The position numbers were made by a program, and so were the translations under genes. This document shows positions 34,748 to 45,896 of a stretch of DNA of 64,000 nucleotides, piece after piece. Each line of letters starts with the position of its first letter. The stretch's first letter is position 1. The notes under the pieces were generated by a model. That model saw only the letters and a list, made by a program, of their open reading frames with translations, ran no database searches and was not told where the DNA came from. This DNA is from Anaerolineales bacterium (lineage in GTDB: Bacteria > Chloroflexota > Anaerolineae > Anaerolineales > Anaerolineaceae), in the NCBI GenBank assembly GCA_020060485.1, contig JAGVAB010000104.1:1-64000 (forward strand), read 5' to 3'.

Positions 34748-36430
34748 TCAACGCCCGCCGCCGGCGCAGGCACAGGCACAGCCGGCACAGGCGCAGGCAC
34801 AGGCGCAACTGCGGCCGCCCCCGCTGCCGGAACTGTAGCTGGAGGAAGAAGGTTTGGGCGCAGGATTGGTTTTGTTGGTGACGGCGCTGGTGAAATTGGT
34901 CAGGTTGCCTAATGCTCCGGCGGCAAAAGCCTGGGTTCCATTGACCACCGAGGCGGCAAAGTTGGAGCCAGGCAGGTTGGGCACTGAAATGGTCTTGCCA
35001 GAACCAGAGCTGGCAGGTGCGCTGAATGCCTTTCCGGCAGACGAGCCGCCAGAACTTACTGGACGGAAGGTCGGATCATAACGGCCCCACCACATGGGTA
35101 CGAACAATGGCCCTGTGTCGAATGTGCGGCGGGTGCGGCTGTCAAAGTTCTTGTCGAGCATGGTCCAGCCCATGTATTCGTCAAATTTCTCCATTTTGAC
35201 ATCCGGCGTTTCTGCGGCTTCAACATGTTTCCAGGCGCGCTCCATGATGTCCTGGTAATAGGCGATGGTTTCCTTGCGGCTGAAGCCTTTCATTTTGTTG
35301 GTGACTTCTTTAATGACGTTGACCATCATGTCTTGCAGTGCCTTGCGTTGTTTGGTTTTATCCAGTGCAAATGCAGATACGAATTCTTTCTCGTAGGTAT
35401 GCAGGCCTTCGGGGAGTGGATCGGCAACTTCCAGTTGCAGTGGTTCCTGGCTGAGGACAGTTGCCGCACCCTTCTTGATGACGGAGAAGAGGGTCATGGT
35501 CATGATCTTGTCCACTGGCTGCTCGAGGAGCACTGCGGCTTCCACGGCAGTCAGGCCGCGTTTGATGCCGTGCCCTTCGATGGCGATCTTGGGCGGCAGG
35601 TATTTCATTTTGCGCGCTTTCTGGCCGCGCACCGAGGCATAAACAATGAGGCCAAAGAAACCAAAGAAGACAAGATTGAAGCAGATGCAGATGAAGTTGT
35701 CACTGTTGAAGAACCCGCTGACAGCCGAAGGTGGTTTCTGGATAACGGTCTCGGGTACCAGGCGGGCGGGGAAGCTGGCGCCAAAAATGTATTGCGAATA
35801 ACTGTTGGCTTGATCGCTTGTCCAGCGGTAATACACGCGGCCTTCATCGTCATAACCAGATTGAGGTTCTTCTGTCCCCGTCCATTTTTGGGGCGTATGA
35901 TAGCGGGGTTCCTCCGGCTCGAGACCAACCGGCAGATACAGGGTAACGATCACCTCGGTTGAGCCCTTGACGTATTGTTTGCCAAAGTAATTGGGTGAGA
36001 AATTGAAGCTGGCGAATTCATCCACCTCTGAAATGTAGAGGGTGTTGGTGAGGCCGGTGATGCGGGCGTGCACTGTGCCAGTGCCCCCGGCGCGGATAGC
36101 CTTGCTGCCCAACCCCAGGGCAATACCAGGGGTGACATAGGGTGATTTTTGAATATCGGTGATTTTGGTGCCGTCAACCTCGGCAGTGATCCTGCTCAGT
36201 GAATAGGAGGAATTGGGCAAACCAATGTCAACAAAGTCGATGGCTGAAGCAGAGGGATCATTGGTAAAGGTGATCCAGTACTCAATATCCATGGTGCCAT
36301 CGTTGTTGATGTATACACTGGCAATGGTTTTGTCGACCTGAAATAAGTAGGTTTGCGCTGAAACCATGCTGAAATTCAGGGTCAGCATCAGGACAAGGAC
36401 GAGCGCAAAACAAACCAGTTTCTTTTTCAT
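34748..36430 (-). CDS. DUF2207-like membrane protein with C-terminal Cys-Ala repeat tail
   Basis: A 560-residue protein; the start at 36430 gives a clear signal peptide (MKKKLVCFALVLVLMLTLNF) and has GGAG 8 bases upstream. Order: an extracytoplasmic beta domain (about 30-225) as in DUF2207, one TM helix (about 245-268), a helical cytoplasmic region (about 280-460), a Ser/Gly/Ala-rich linker, and the tail SCACACACAGCACACAGGG with seven cysteines separated by single Ala or Ala-Gly. The tail codons mix TGC and TGT. The gene is followed directly by the radical SAM pair. I infer the tail is the modification target; a metal-binding tail is the alternative. By the one-TM topology the tail would be cytoplasmic, where the enzymes are. 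Confidence 0.75.
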   Translation of the reverse strand: MKKKLVCFALVLVLMLTLNFSMVSAQTYLFQVDKTIASVYINNDGTMDIEYWITFTNDPSASAIDFVDIGLPNSSYSLSRITAEVDGTKITDIQKSPYVTPGIALGLGSKAIRAGGTGTVHARITGLTNTLYISEVDEFASFNFSPNYFGKQYVKGSTEVIVTLYLPVGLEPEEPRYHTPQKWTGTEEPQSGYDDEGRVYYRWTSDQANSYSQYIFGASFPARLVPETVIQKPPSAVSGFFNSDNFICICFNLVFFGFFGLIVYASVRGQKARKMKYLPPKIAIEGHGIKRGLTAVEAAVLLEQPVDKIMTMTLFSVIKKGAATVLSQEPLQLEVADPLPEGLHTYEKEFVSAFALDKTKQRKALQDMMVNVIKEVTNKMKGFSRKETIAYYQDIMERAWKHVEAAETPDVKMEKFDEYMGWTMLDKNFDSRTRRTFDTGPLFVPMWWGRYDPTFRPVSSGGSSAGKAFSAPASSGSGKTISVPNLPGSNFAASVVNGTQAFAAGALGNLTNFTSAVTNKTNPAPKPSSSSYSSGSGGGRSCACACACAGCACACAGGGR

Positions 36431-36480
36431 AGCATTTCTCCAGGCAATGGGCGGACAAGCAAATTCTTGGTATTGCATTT

Positions 36481-36852
36481 TCACCACTTTGGTTCTTCGG
36501 TGATTTGATAGGTTGTGCCGCAATAAGGACAGTTGACGACAGGTGCGCCGGCCACCAGGGTGATATCTTTGGAATGCAGCACACCGCCGCAGGAATTACA
36601 CTTGATGGAATTCATATTGACTTCACCGGGAAGGTCAATCTGCAAAGTGACATTGGTGTCGGAGCTGGTTTCTTTGGGAGACCGGCGGGCGGCAAACAGA
36701 ATGAGTACAAAGGCAATAACGACCAGGACGATCCCGGTGAGTACCCATCCCCAGCCACCGCCAGCATCCGCACCAGCGCCAAGGATGAACAATACACCGA
36801 ACAGGATCAAAATCCCGGCGGTGACAAAGGCAATGATCTTGAGAGCTTTCAT
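36481..36852 (-). CDS. Two-TM protein with C-terminal zinc ribbon
   Basis: A 123-residue protein starting at 36852 (MKALKII), where AGGAGG lies a few bases upstream. Two hydrophobic helices (about 3-25 and 34-56) are followed by a zinc ribbon with CNSCGG and CPYCGT (about 85-115). It is the first gene of the leftward operon, 50 bases before the DUF2207-like gene. Such ribbons occur in proteins that bind nucleic acids, proteins or cysteine-rich partners; a role as membrane scaffold for the Cys-Ala-tail protein is only a guess. Confidence 0.7.
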   Translation of the reverse strand: MKALKIIAFVTAGILILFGVLFILGAGADAGGGWGWVLTGIVLVVIAFVLILFAARRSPKETSSDTNVTLQIDLPGEVNMNSIKCNSCGGVLHSKDITLVAGAPVVNCPYCGTTYQITEEPKW

Positions 36853-37063
36853 ACTTTCCTCCATGCCACGGTCTTAAAAAAAGAGATCTTCAGTTTTGCA
36901 ATTTTCAGCCATTCTGTCAATCACTAGAATTTTCCAGAATAGCATTGACTTTAGTTTAACATTTTATGCTGAAATGAGCAATTAAAATTGTATAATGATA
37001 GGCGGAGCCGGTTATTCCATGCACTTATATCTACGTAAAATACCGGCAACCGGTAGCGAGGAC

Positions 37064-37411
37064 ATGATGAAGAAAAACATGCGCAGGATTTTATTTTTGA
37101 TCATGGCGGCCCTTCTGGTGGGATGTGGTGTATTTCCATACGAATTGACGATCACCAAGAAGGCAGTGGAAACTGAAGGGCTGATGTTGGTTGATACTAC
37201 AACGCCAATTGTGGTGCACACCAGCACAGAGATTTTAACTTCCACAATGACGCCCGTAGCCACTTCTACATTGGCCGCATCGTCCACTCCCATTCCCACC
37301 CGGACGGACATTCCCACCCGAACTTCCAGCGTCACCGTCACAATGACCCGGACACCAACCCGGACAATCTATTATTGTCCACAGGCGGCAATAGGCACGC
37401 CGTGTCCCTGA
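37064..37411 (+). CDS. Small lipoprotein with Thr/Pro-rich tail
   Basis: A 115-residue protein with a lipobox (LLVGC) about 20 residues after the start; ATGs at 37064 and 37067 are both possible. Most of the mature chain is a low-complexity Thr/Ser/Pro linker (TSTMTPVATSTLAASSTP and similar), ending IYYCPQAAIGTPCP. No globular domain is visible, so it may be a surface spacer or a truncated protein whose C-terminal domain was lost. TATAAT at 36991-36996 could be its promoter. A terminator-like hairpin follows at once. Confidence 0.55.
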   Translation: MMKKNMRRILFLIMAALLVGCGVFPYELTITKKAVETEGLMLVDTTTPIVVHTSTEILTSTMTPVATSTLAASSTPIPTRTDIPTRTSSVTVTMTRTPTRTIYYCPQAAIGTPCP

Positions 37412-39300
37412 AACGCCATTCCCGCCAGAACAAACTGGCGGGAATGTTTCTCTTTACCGTTTTGATGGGTGTTTATGCATTGAGCTATAGCGGCCTGCCC
37501 GCAGCGGATGATGAACAGTTATTGGCTGCAGCGGCACTCAATGTGGCTGATGGGGGAAGGCTTACCGCAGAGCAGTTGTTAGGCAATACCCGCCTGAATG
37601 GCATCTATGGTGGCATTGAGCCACTGCATTCGCTGGCGGCCTCCTGGGTGCTCCGGAGCGGCATTTTTGATGGCGCCGGACGAATGCAGGGGCTTTTTTG
37701 GCTTAACTCGTGGTATGCCGCGCTGACTGCCGTGGTTTTGTTTGGGCTGGTTTTACGTTTGGGATATGACAGGCGACATGCGATCCTGGCGGGGCTGGTT
37801 TTGGGGTTGGCGACACCAGCCTGGCCGTATGCCAAAACCTTCTTTCGTGAACCGCTGGCAATGCTGTTGTTGGTTCTGGCCTGTTTTTTCTTGTTGCTGG
37901 CCACAGAGTGGCAGCGGGGTTTGCGAGGCCGGATCATTAGCGGTTTGCTTTTCCTGATCCTTGTTGGTGGTGCGGTATTAACGAAAGTACTGCTGGCTGC
38001 TGTTTTGCCGGCTTTTGGGCTTCTGTTCTGGCTGCGGACTCGCAGGTGCGGAGATAGACCGGGAAGAGTCTGGTTTCAGATCGGGGTGACGCTGGCGGCA
38101 TTTCTCTTGCTGGCCGGGGCCGGCACCATGCTGTGGATGGGGGCTTTCCCTCCGCGTTTGACGCTGGCCTTCGTGATCGAGCGCTATCGCAATCTCAGCA
38201 TCCTGCCGCACGGCGGTTTTTGGAAGGCGCTGGCGGGCATATTCATCAGCCCAGGGAAAGGTCTGTTTTTTTACACTCCGGTTTTGGCAGGCTGTGTGGT
38301 GAGTGGTTTGTTTCTGCGGCACGGGCACCGCGAATTGGTCTGGTTCCCGCTGCTGGCGGCAACGGGTCTGGCGGCGGCTCAGGCTCTGGCATATGACGAC
38401 AGTTGGTGGAATCTCACCTGGAGCACGCGTTTTCTTTTGCCTGTACTGCCATTTCTGACCCTGATGGGTTTGCCGGGTATGCGGTGGCTGGAGGAAAAAA
38501 CGAGACGGAACTGGCGGTGGGCGGCCTGGGGTTTTGCAGCAGTGAGCAGTCTCATCCAGTTGGGCGGGGTTCTGTTGGCTGATGCGGCTTATCTGGCAAG
38601 TTTGTATCCTCTTTCTCTGCGGCCGGTGCCGGAATTGGCGGTGTGGAATGTGCGTTATGCTCCCTGGATAGGGCATTGGCGCTTGATCTTGCAGGGAGCC
38701 CCGCTCAATCTGGCAGCAGCGCGCGTCCTGGCTCAGGGAGAAACATGGATATGGGGATTACTGGCCGGGCAGGCTATTTTTCTGGCAGTGAGCGTGACAG
38801 GTTTAATGAGGGGGCTGCGCAGTACCGGACTTCGCCAAATGCGGCTGTGGGTCGGAATTTTGGGGGTTGGACTGATCTGTATTTTGGGCTTCAGTGGCAA
38901 GGCCTTTGCCAGCGATCCGGCCTATGCCCGTCAGCGCGGCGAACTGGCAGCGGCGGAGGTTTGGGTGGCGGCACTGCTGGAAGAAGGCGATGGGATCATC
39001 ATCTCGCCTTATCTGTATCCTGCCTGGTATCACGCCATCAACGGGGCTGGTTTTGGCCAGCCGTGGTATTCCTGGCCGGTTCCGGGGGATGATGAAGCGG
39101 CGGAAGCAGCGCTGGAGCGGTTCAGGGAAGCCGCCAGCTCTTACCGGCGGGTGTGGTTGATTGAAGAGCGCAGCACATGGGGGGAACCTTTTCCGGCTGG
39201 CGGGCAATTGCAAGTCCCATTCGAACTGGTTGAGACCCGGACTTTCCTGGACGCCGTTGGAGAGAATGCCCTGCAAGTCAGTCTGTTCGAAATCCCTTGA
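37402..39300 (+). CDS. GT39/ArnT-like membrane glycosyltransferase
   Basis: A multi-pass protein of about 632 residues. After a basic N-terminus and first TM helix comes SGLPAADDEQ, matching the loop with the catalytic acidic residues of dolichyl-/undecaprenyl-phosphate-sugar transferases (PMT, ArnT). About twelve helices follow and a C-terminal soluble part (about 520-632). It likely moves a sugar from a lipid carrier onto an acceptor outside the membrane. The start is uncertain: GTG at 37402 overlaps the previous gene by 10 bases and gives positive-inside residues; ATG at 37444 lies in a hairpin arm; ATG at 37465 would cut the first helix. Confidence 0.7.
   Translation: MSLKRHSRQNKLAGMFLFTVLMGVYALSYSGLPAADDEQLLAAAALNVADGGRLTAEQLLGNTRLNGIYGGIEPLHSLAASWVLRSGIFDGAGRMQGLFWLNSWYAALTAVVLFGLVLRLGYDRRHAILAGLVLGLATPAWPYAKTFFREPLAMLLLVLACFFLLLATEWQRGLRGRIISGLLFLILVGGAVLTKVLLAAVLPAFGLLFWLRTRRCGDRPGRVWFQIGVTLAAFLLLAGAGTMLWMGAFPPRLTLAFVIERYRNLSILPHGGFWKALAGIFISPGKGLFFYTPVLAGCVVSGLFLRHGHRELVWFPLLAATGLAAAQALAYDDSWWNLTWSTRFLLPVLPFLTLMGLPGMRWLEEKTRRNWRWAAWGFAAVSSLIQLGGVLLADAAYLASLYPLSLRPVPELAVWNVRYAPWIGHWRLILQGAPLNLAAARVLAQGETWIWGLLAGQAIFLAVSVTGLMRGLRSTGLRQMRLWVGILGVGLICILGFSGKAFASDPAYARQRGELAAAEVWVAALLEEGDGIIISPYLYPAWYHAINGAGFGQPWYSWPVPGDDEAAEAALERFREAASSYRRVWLIEERSTWGEPFPAGGQLQVPFELVETRTFLDAVGENALQVSLFEIP
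37417..37446 (+). terminator. Terminator-like hairpin at a gene junction
   Basis: A perfect 12-bp stem (37417-37428 with 37435-37446), a 6-base loop and a following T-rich stretch (TTTCTCTTT) lie 6 bases after the lipoprotein stop. The last three bases of the right arm are an ATG in frame with the glycosyltransferase, so the hairpin may attenuate or regulate that gene. Confidence 0.6.
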
Positions 39301-39318
39301 GCTGCCAATCATCTGACG

Positions 39319-39324
39319 TATAAT
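39319..39324 (+). promoter_or_regulatory. -10 element, predicted leaderless start of ligA
   Basis: TATAAT ends 6 bases before the ligA ATG at 39331, so the transcript would begin at the start codon. No -35 box stands out. Confidence 0.5.
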
Positions 39325-39327
39325 TGA

Positions 39328-42545
<3,218 letters not shown>

Positions 42546-42564
42546 CTTTTTGCTGAAGGATGAT

Positions 42565-42598
42565 AACCGCTGCCCTGGATAACAGGCAGCGGTTTTTT
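42565..42598. terminator. Intrinsic terminator
   Basis: A 10-bp stem (42565-42574 with 42585-42594) with a TTTTTT tract lies between the convergent methyltransferase and histidine kinase genes. Confidence 0.85.
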
Positions 42599-42609
42599 GT
42601 GCGCAGAGT

Positions 42610-44259
42610 TTATGGATAGTGTTCGGGCAGAACGATGACAAACCTGGTACCGTGACCGACGCGGCTTTCGACGCGGATCTCTCCCCCGTGATTCTTGACG
42701 ATGCGGTGGCAGATGGAAAGCCCCAATCCCGTGCCGCGGCCGGGGGCCTTGGTGGTGAAAAATGGGGTAAAAATGCGTGAGATGCGGTCCTGGGGAATGC
42801 CTTGGCCATTATCGGCGACCAGAATCAGGAATTCGCCGTCGGCATAGCGGGTGGTGACCTTGATCTCCAGTGGCTGATTGGCGGCGGCATCAAGGGCATT
42901 GATGATTAAATTGACCCAAACACTTTGCAAATGATCCTCGCTGGCATTGATGGGCGGCATGCCGGGCTGCAAGTCGAGATCAATTTTCGCCTGTATCTTG
43001 ACCAGCTCATGCTGCAAGAGGGCAATCACTTTTTCGATGGACTGGTTCAGATCGGTTTTGGTAAAGGTATAGCTGTCTTGTCTGGAAAACCGCAGCAGTT
43101 CCTGGATGGTCTGTGAGGCGCGCTGGCCGGCTTGCTCAATCAGGTCTGCGCTTTCCCGAATGTCGATATTGCTGGCAGATGCGCGCAAGATGAGCTGGGC
43201 ATTGGCAATGATGGCGGTGAGGGGGTTATTGATCTCATGCGCCATGCCAGCGGCCAACTGCCCAATAGCGGCCATCTTTTCATTCTGGATCAGGCTTTCT
43301 TCCAGCCTTCTTTTTTCAGTGATGTCATCTTCAACCATAATGGCCTGCATGATGATCCTGTCCTCATTAAACACAGGGTAGGAAGAAATTTCCAATTCAA
43401 TTTGTTGATCCTGGTCAGATTCCCAGACCAGTTTTTGCCGGGAAGAATTCTTGCCTTCCAGCAGGCTGTGGTTGATCTGGCAGCCAGGGCAAATGCCATC
43501 CAGATTGAACAGAACTTTGTAGCATTTTTTGCCGACAATGCGGGGAATGGAAACGTCCAACTGGCTGGCACGGTGTTTATTGATGGCCGCAATGGAATAA
43601 TCTTTGTTGACAATATAGATGGAAATTGGAATATTATCAAACAATGTACGCAAGGTGTTGCGTGAATTCAGCACTTCCCAGCGGCTGGCTTCCAGGTCGG
43701 CGATGGTGATCTGGAATTGCTGAATGAGGCGGTTTTTTTGGATGGAACTGGCCAGGCTGACGGCGGCCAGGTTGACCAGTTGCCGGGTCTGTAAGCCGAG
43801 ATCATCGGATGGGTCGCAAATCAATAACAGGCCAGGTTTCTGTTCTCCGGTGCGTAACAGTGAGATCCAGGCATTCCGCAGATTCAAATCCGGGGTGAGA
43901 TGCCGCATGGCCGTAAGAAGGTTTGAATCTGGTTCGTGTCCTGCTGGATTCCTTGCCGCTTCAAGACAGGCCTGGAGGATGCTCTCTTCCAGGTAGACAG
44001 GATCGAGGCGCTGGAGATGTTGTTGGTCGTTGGAAAACAGCATGCGTTCAGCCAGCGCTGGCTGACCAGGCTGCACGGTGATGAGCAGGATGCCAGGCGA
44101 ACCGGTGAGCTCCTGCAAAAAGGATAACAACCAGGGTTGAAATTCATCTCCTCTGGCAGCTGGATCCTGGCTGGTGAGCACCTTCAGAAGCTGTTCTATT
44201 TGCTGGTCAAGGTTGGGCGCAGCCTGGCCTGCCGGTGTTGTGGACTGAGCATCTGTCAT
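42610..44259 (-). CDS. PAS sensor histidine kinase
   Basis: A 549-residue soluble kinase; the start at 44259 (MTDAQST) lies 7 bases after the response regulator stop. Order: GAF-like domain (about 15-190), coiled linker, PAS domain (about 205-320) with a GICPGC pair, HisKA with the phospho-His in GMAHEINNPL, and HATPase_c with NALDAAAN, ADNGQGIP and GRGTGLGLSI. No TM helix is present, so it senses a cytoplasmic signal; the CPGC pair suggests redox or metal. It pairs with the regulator encoded upstream. Confidence 0.88.
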   Translation of the reverse strand: MTDAQSTTPAGQAAPNLDQQIEQLLKVLTSQDPAARGDEFQPWLLSFLQELTGSPGILLITVQPGQPALAERMLFSNDQQHLQRLDPVYLEESILQACLEAARNPAGHEPDSNLLTAMRHLTPDLNLRNAWISLLRTGEQKPGLLLICDPSDDLGLQTRQLVNLAAVSLASSIQKNRLIQQFQITIADLEASRWEVLNSRNTLRTLFDNIPISIYIVNKDYSIAAINKHRASQLDVSIPRIVGKKCYKVLFNLDGICPGCQINHSLLEGKNSSRQKLVWESDQDQQIELEISSYPVFNEDRIIMQAIMVEDDITEKRRLEESLIQNEKMAAIGQLAAGMAHEINNPLTAIIANAQLILRASASNIDIRESADLIEQAGQRASQTIQELLRFSRQDSYTFTKTDLNQSIEKVIALLQHELVKIQAKIDLDLQPGMPPINASEDHLQSVWVNLIINALDAAANQPLEIKVTTRYADGEFLILVADNGQGIPQDRISRIFTPFFTTKAPGRGTGLGLSICHRIVKNHGGEIRVESRVGHGTRFVIVLPEHYP

Positions 44260-44266
44260 GATTGGA

Positions 44267-45016
44267 TCACTGCCCGGAATCCTCTGGATTGACAACCTTA
44301 TACCCATACCCGGGAATGGTGAGAATGAATTGTGGATTGCGCGGGTCGGCCTCAATGCGTTCACGTAAATTCTTGATATGCACACGCACCAGGTCCGGTG
44401 AACCCGATTCGGAAGGATAGTCCCAGACCTCATCCAGCAAGCGGGCGGGTGAGAATATCTCGCCGGCGTGGCTCATCAGGTGATAGAGCAGGTCATATTG
44501 CACCGGGGTCAGGCGGATGCTGCTATAGTTGGGTGTGGTCAGTTCGTAGGTTTCGGTGTTGAGTGTATATTGGCCAACATTTAATTCCTGTGGATGCTGC
44601 TTTGCGTTGTCGATCTGCAGGTTGGCATTGTCGCGGCTCCATTCCGAGCGGCGCAGCAAGGCGCGAATGCGCAGGGATAATTCGTCCAGGTTGAAAGGCT
44701 TGCTGAGGTAGTCATCGCCACCAGCCTGAAAGCCGCGGATCTTGTCTTCGTCCTTGGTGCGGGCGGTTAGAAAGAGGATGGGCAGTTTGGCAAGCACAGG
44801 ATCTGCGCGCATGTCTTCACAGACGGCGTAACCATCCATGCCCGGCATGACTACATCCAGAATGATGAGGTCTGGTGGAATACGGCGGGCAGCCTTCAGG
44901 CCTTCCACGCCGCTGTTGGCGATGCGAACCCGGAATTCATCTCCACGCAGACATCTTTCGATGGTCTGGGCGACGATCCTGTCATCTTCAATGACGAGAA
45001 TGTTCTTGGTGTCCAT
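44267..45016 (-). CDS. OmpR/PhoB-type response regulator
   Basis: A 249-residue regulator: receiver domain (1-120) with acidic DD at 11-12, phosphoacceptor D54 in LILDVVMPGMDG, and K in SKPFN; C-terminal winged helix (about 145-245) with LTPVQYDLLYHLMSHAGEIF and VRVHIKNLRERIE. AAGGTG precedes the ATG. A minus-strand TATAAT (45097-45092) about 75 bases upstream may be its promoter. It forms a two-gene operon with the PAS kinase. Confidence 0.92.
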   Translation of the reverse strand: MDTKNILVIEDDRIVAQTIERCLRGDEFRVRIANSGVEGLKAARRIPPDLIILDVVMPGMDGYAVCEDMRADPVLAKLPILFLTARTKDEDKIRGFQAGGDDYLSKPFNLDELSLRIRALLRRSEWSRDNANLQIDNAKQHPQELNVGQYTLNTETYELTTPNYSSIRLTPVQYDLLYHLMSHAGEIFSPARLLDEVWDYPSESGSPDLVRVHIKNLRERIEADPRNPQFILTIPGYGYKVVNPEDSGQ

Positions 45017-45248
45017 AATTCACCTTTCGAACCTTTTCAGCAAGTCATCACGGCCTTGTGCTCATTTTCTTTTAATATCATCGCTTTGCATATTATAGCA
45101 AAACATACGTTCAATTGCAGGCTGGCACAAGTAAACCTTTTTCATTGATTCTTTACGGACAGAATGGCTACCTTCTCTTACACTTATGGTGTTGCTGTGG
45201 GGAAGGCAATGGACGTTTTGTCAACCCTGTGAATGAACGAGGAACTCC

Positions 45249-45704
45249 ATGTTTGCTACAGATTGCAAAGAATTGCTGACGAGATTTACTACTTCATTGG
45301 TCAAAGAATTTCGATCCCTGCAAGACCTGATTGATGTTTTACATGAGGAACAATTGGCATATCGGCAAGGTGATAGAGAAAAGGCGGAACGGTTATTGGA
45401 ATTGAAAACCGGGATTCTGCAGGAAATTGTTGACAATGCCGGGCAGCGGGAGCAGGACAAACAAAGCCTGGCAGCGTTGATGGGGCTGGATGAGAACATC
45501 ACTTACCGGACTCTGGCGGACAAATTGGAGGAGGACACAGCTGCACAGATTTCCAATATGATCGAAGGCAGTCTGGCTTTGTGGAAACGGGCCGGGGAAC
45601 TGGACATGAGCGATGGATCGGCTTTCGGCGCAGTGAAGGCGCGGGCAGTTCCTGCCGGGAGACAATTGCGTGAAGTCTCTGGACAGATCATCTGCCGCTA
45701 TTGA
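45249..45704 (+). CDS. FlgN-like protein, orphan
   Basis: A 151-residue helical protein. The segment LQDLIDVLHEEQLAYRQGDREKAERLLELKTGILQEIVDNAGQR has the heptad and spacing pattern of FlgN, the chaperone for hook-associated proteins. No flagellar gene is nearby, so the name describes the fold; a general coiled-coil protein is equally possible. GAGGAA precedes the ATG. A weak hairpin follows. Confidence 0.5.
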   Translation: MFATDCKELLTRFTTSLVKEFRSLQDLIDVLHEEQLAYRQGDREKAERLLELKTGILQEIVDNAGQREQDKQSLAALMGLDENITYRTLADKLEEDTAAQISNMIEGSLALWKRAGELDMSDGSAFGAVKARAVPAGRQLREVSGQIICRY

Positions 45705-45733
45705 TGAAACCGGTATATAAAAAGGATCGCCGC

Positions 45734-45761
45734 GGGCACTGGTTGATTTTAGCCGGTGCCC
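45734..45761 (+). terminator. Probable terminator after the FlgN-like gene
   Basis: A 9-bp stem with one G-U pair (45734-45742 with 45753-45761) is followed by TTTGCTTT, 29 bases after the stop codon. Confidence 0.55.
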
Positions 45762-45818
45762 TTTGCTTTCCCCCGCATCTTTCCTGTATTTAAAATGTGT
45801 GGCAGCCAGTGATTGCAC

Positions 45819-45824
45819 TATAAT
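45819..45824 (+). promoter_or_regulatory. -10 element upstream of proS
   Basis: TATAAT lies about 70 bases before the proS start, after the terminator-like hairpin. No -35 box matches. No T-box leader features were found between here and the gene. Confidence 0.45.
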
Positions 45825-45896
45825 TGGCGGTGACTTCCAATCCAATGCGGGTACTGTGGATAAAAATTTGACGCGGCAACGATGGAGAAAAGAATT

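Noticed and set aside
34748..34810. Cys-Ala tail as a simple hexanucleotide repeat artefact
   Set aside because: Cys codons alternate irregularly between TGC and TGT and the run is interrupted by Gly, so it is not a plain microsatellite.
45705..45896. Possible T-box riboswitch before proS
   Set aside because: No T-box sequence, specifier hairpin or antiterminator pairing could be found; only a weak terminator-like hairpin and a -10 box.
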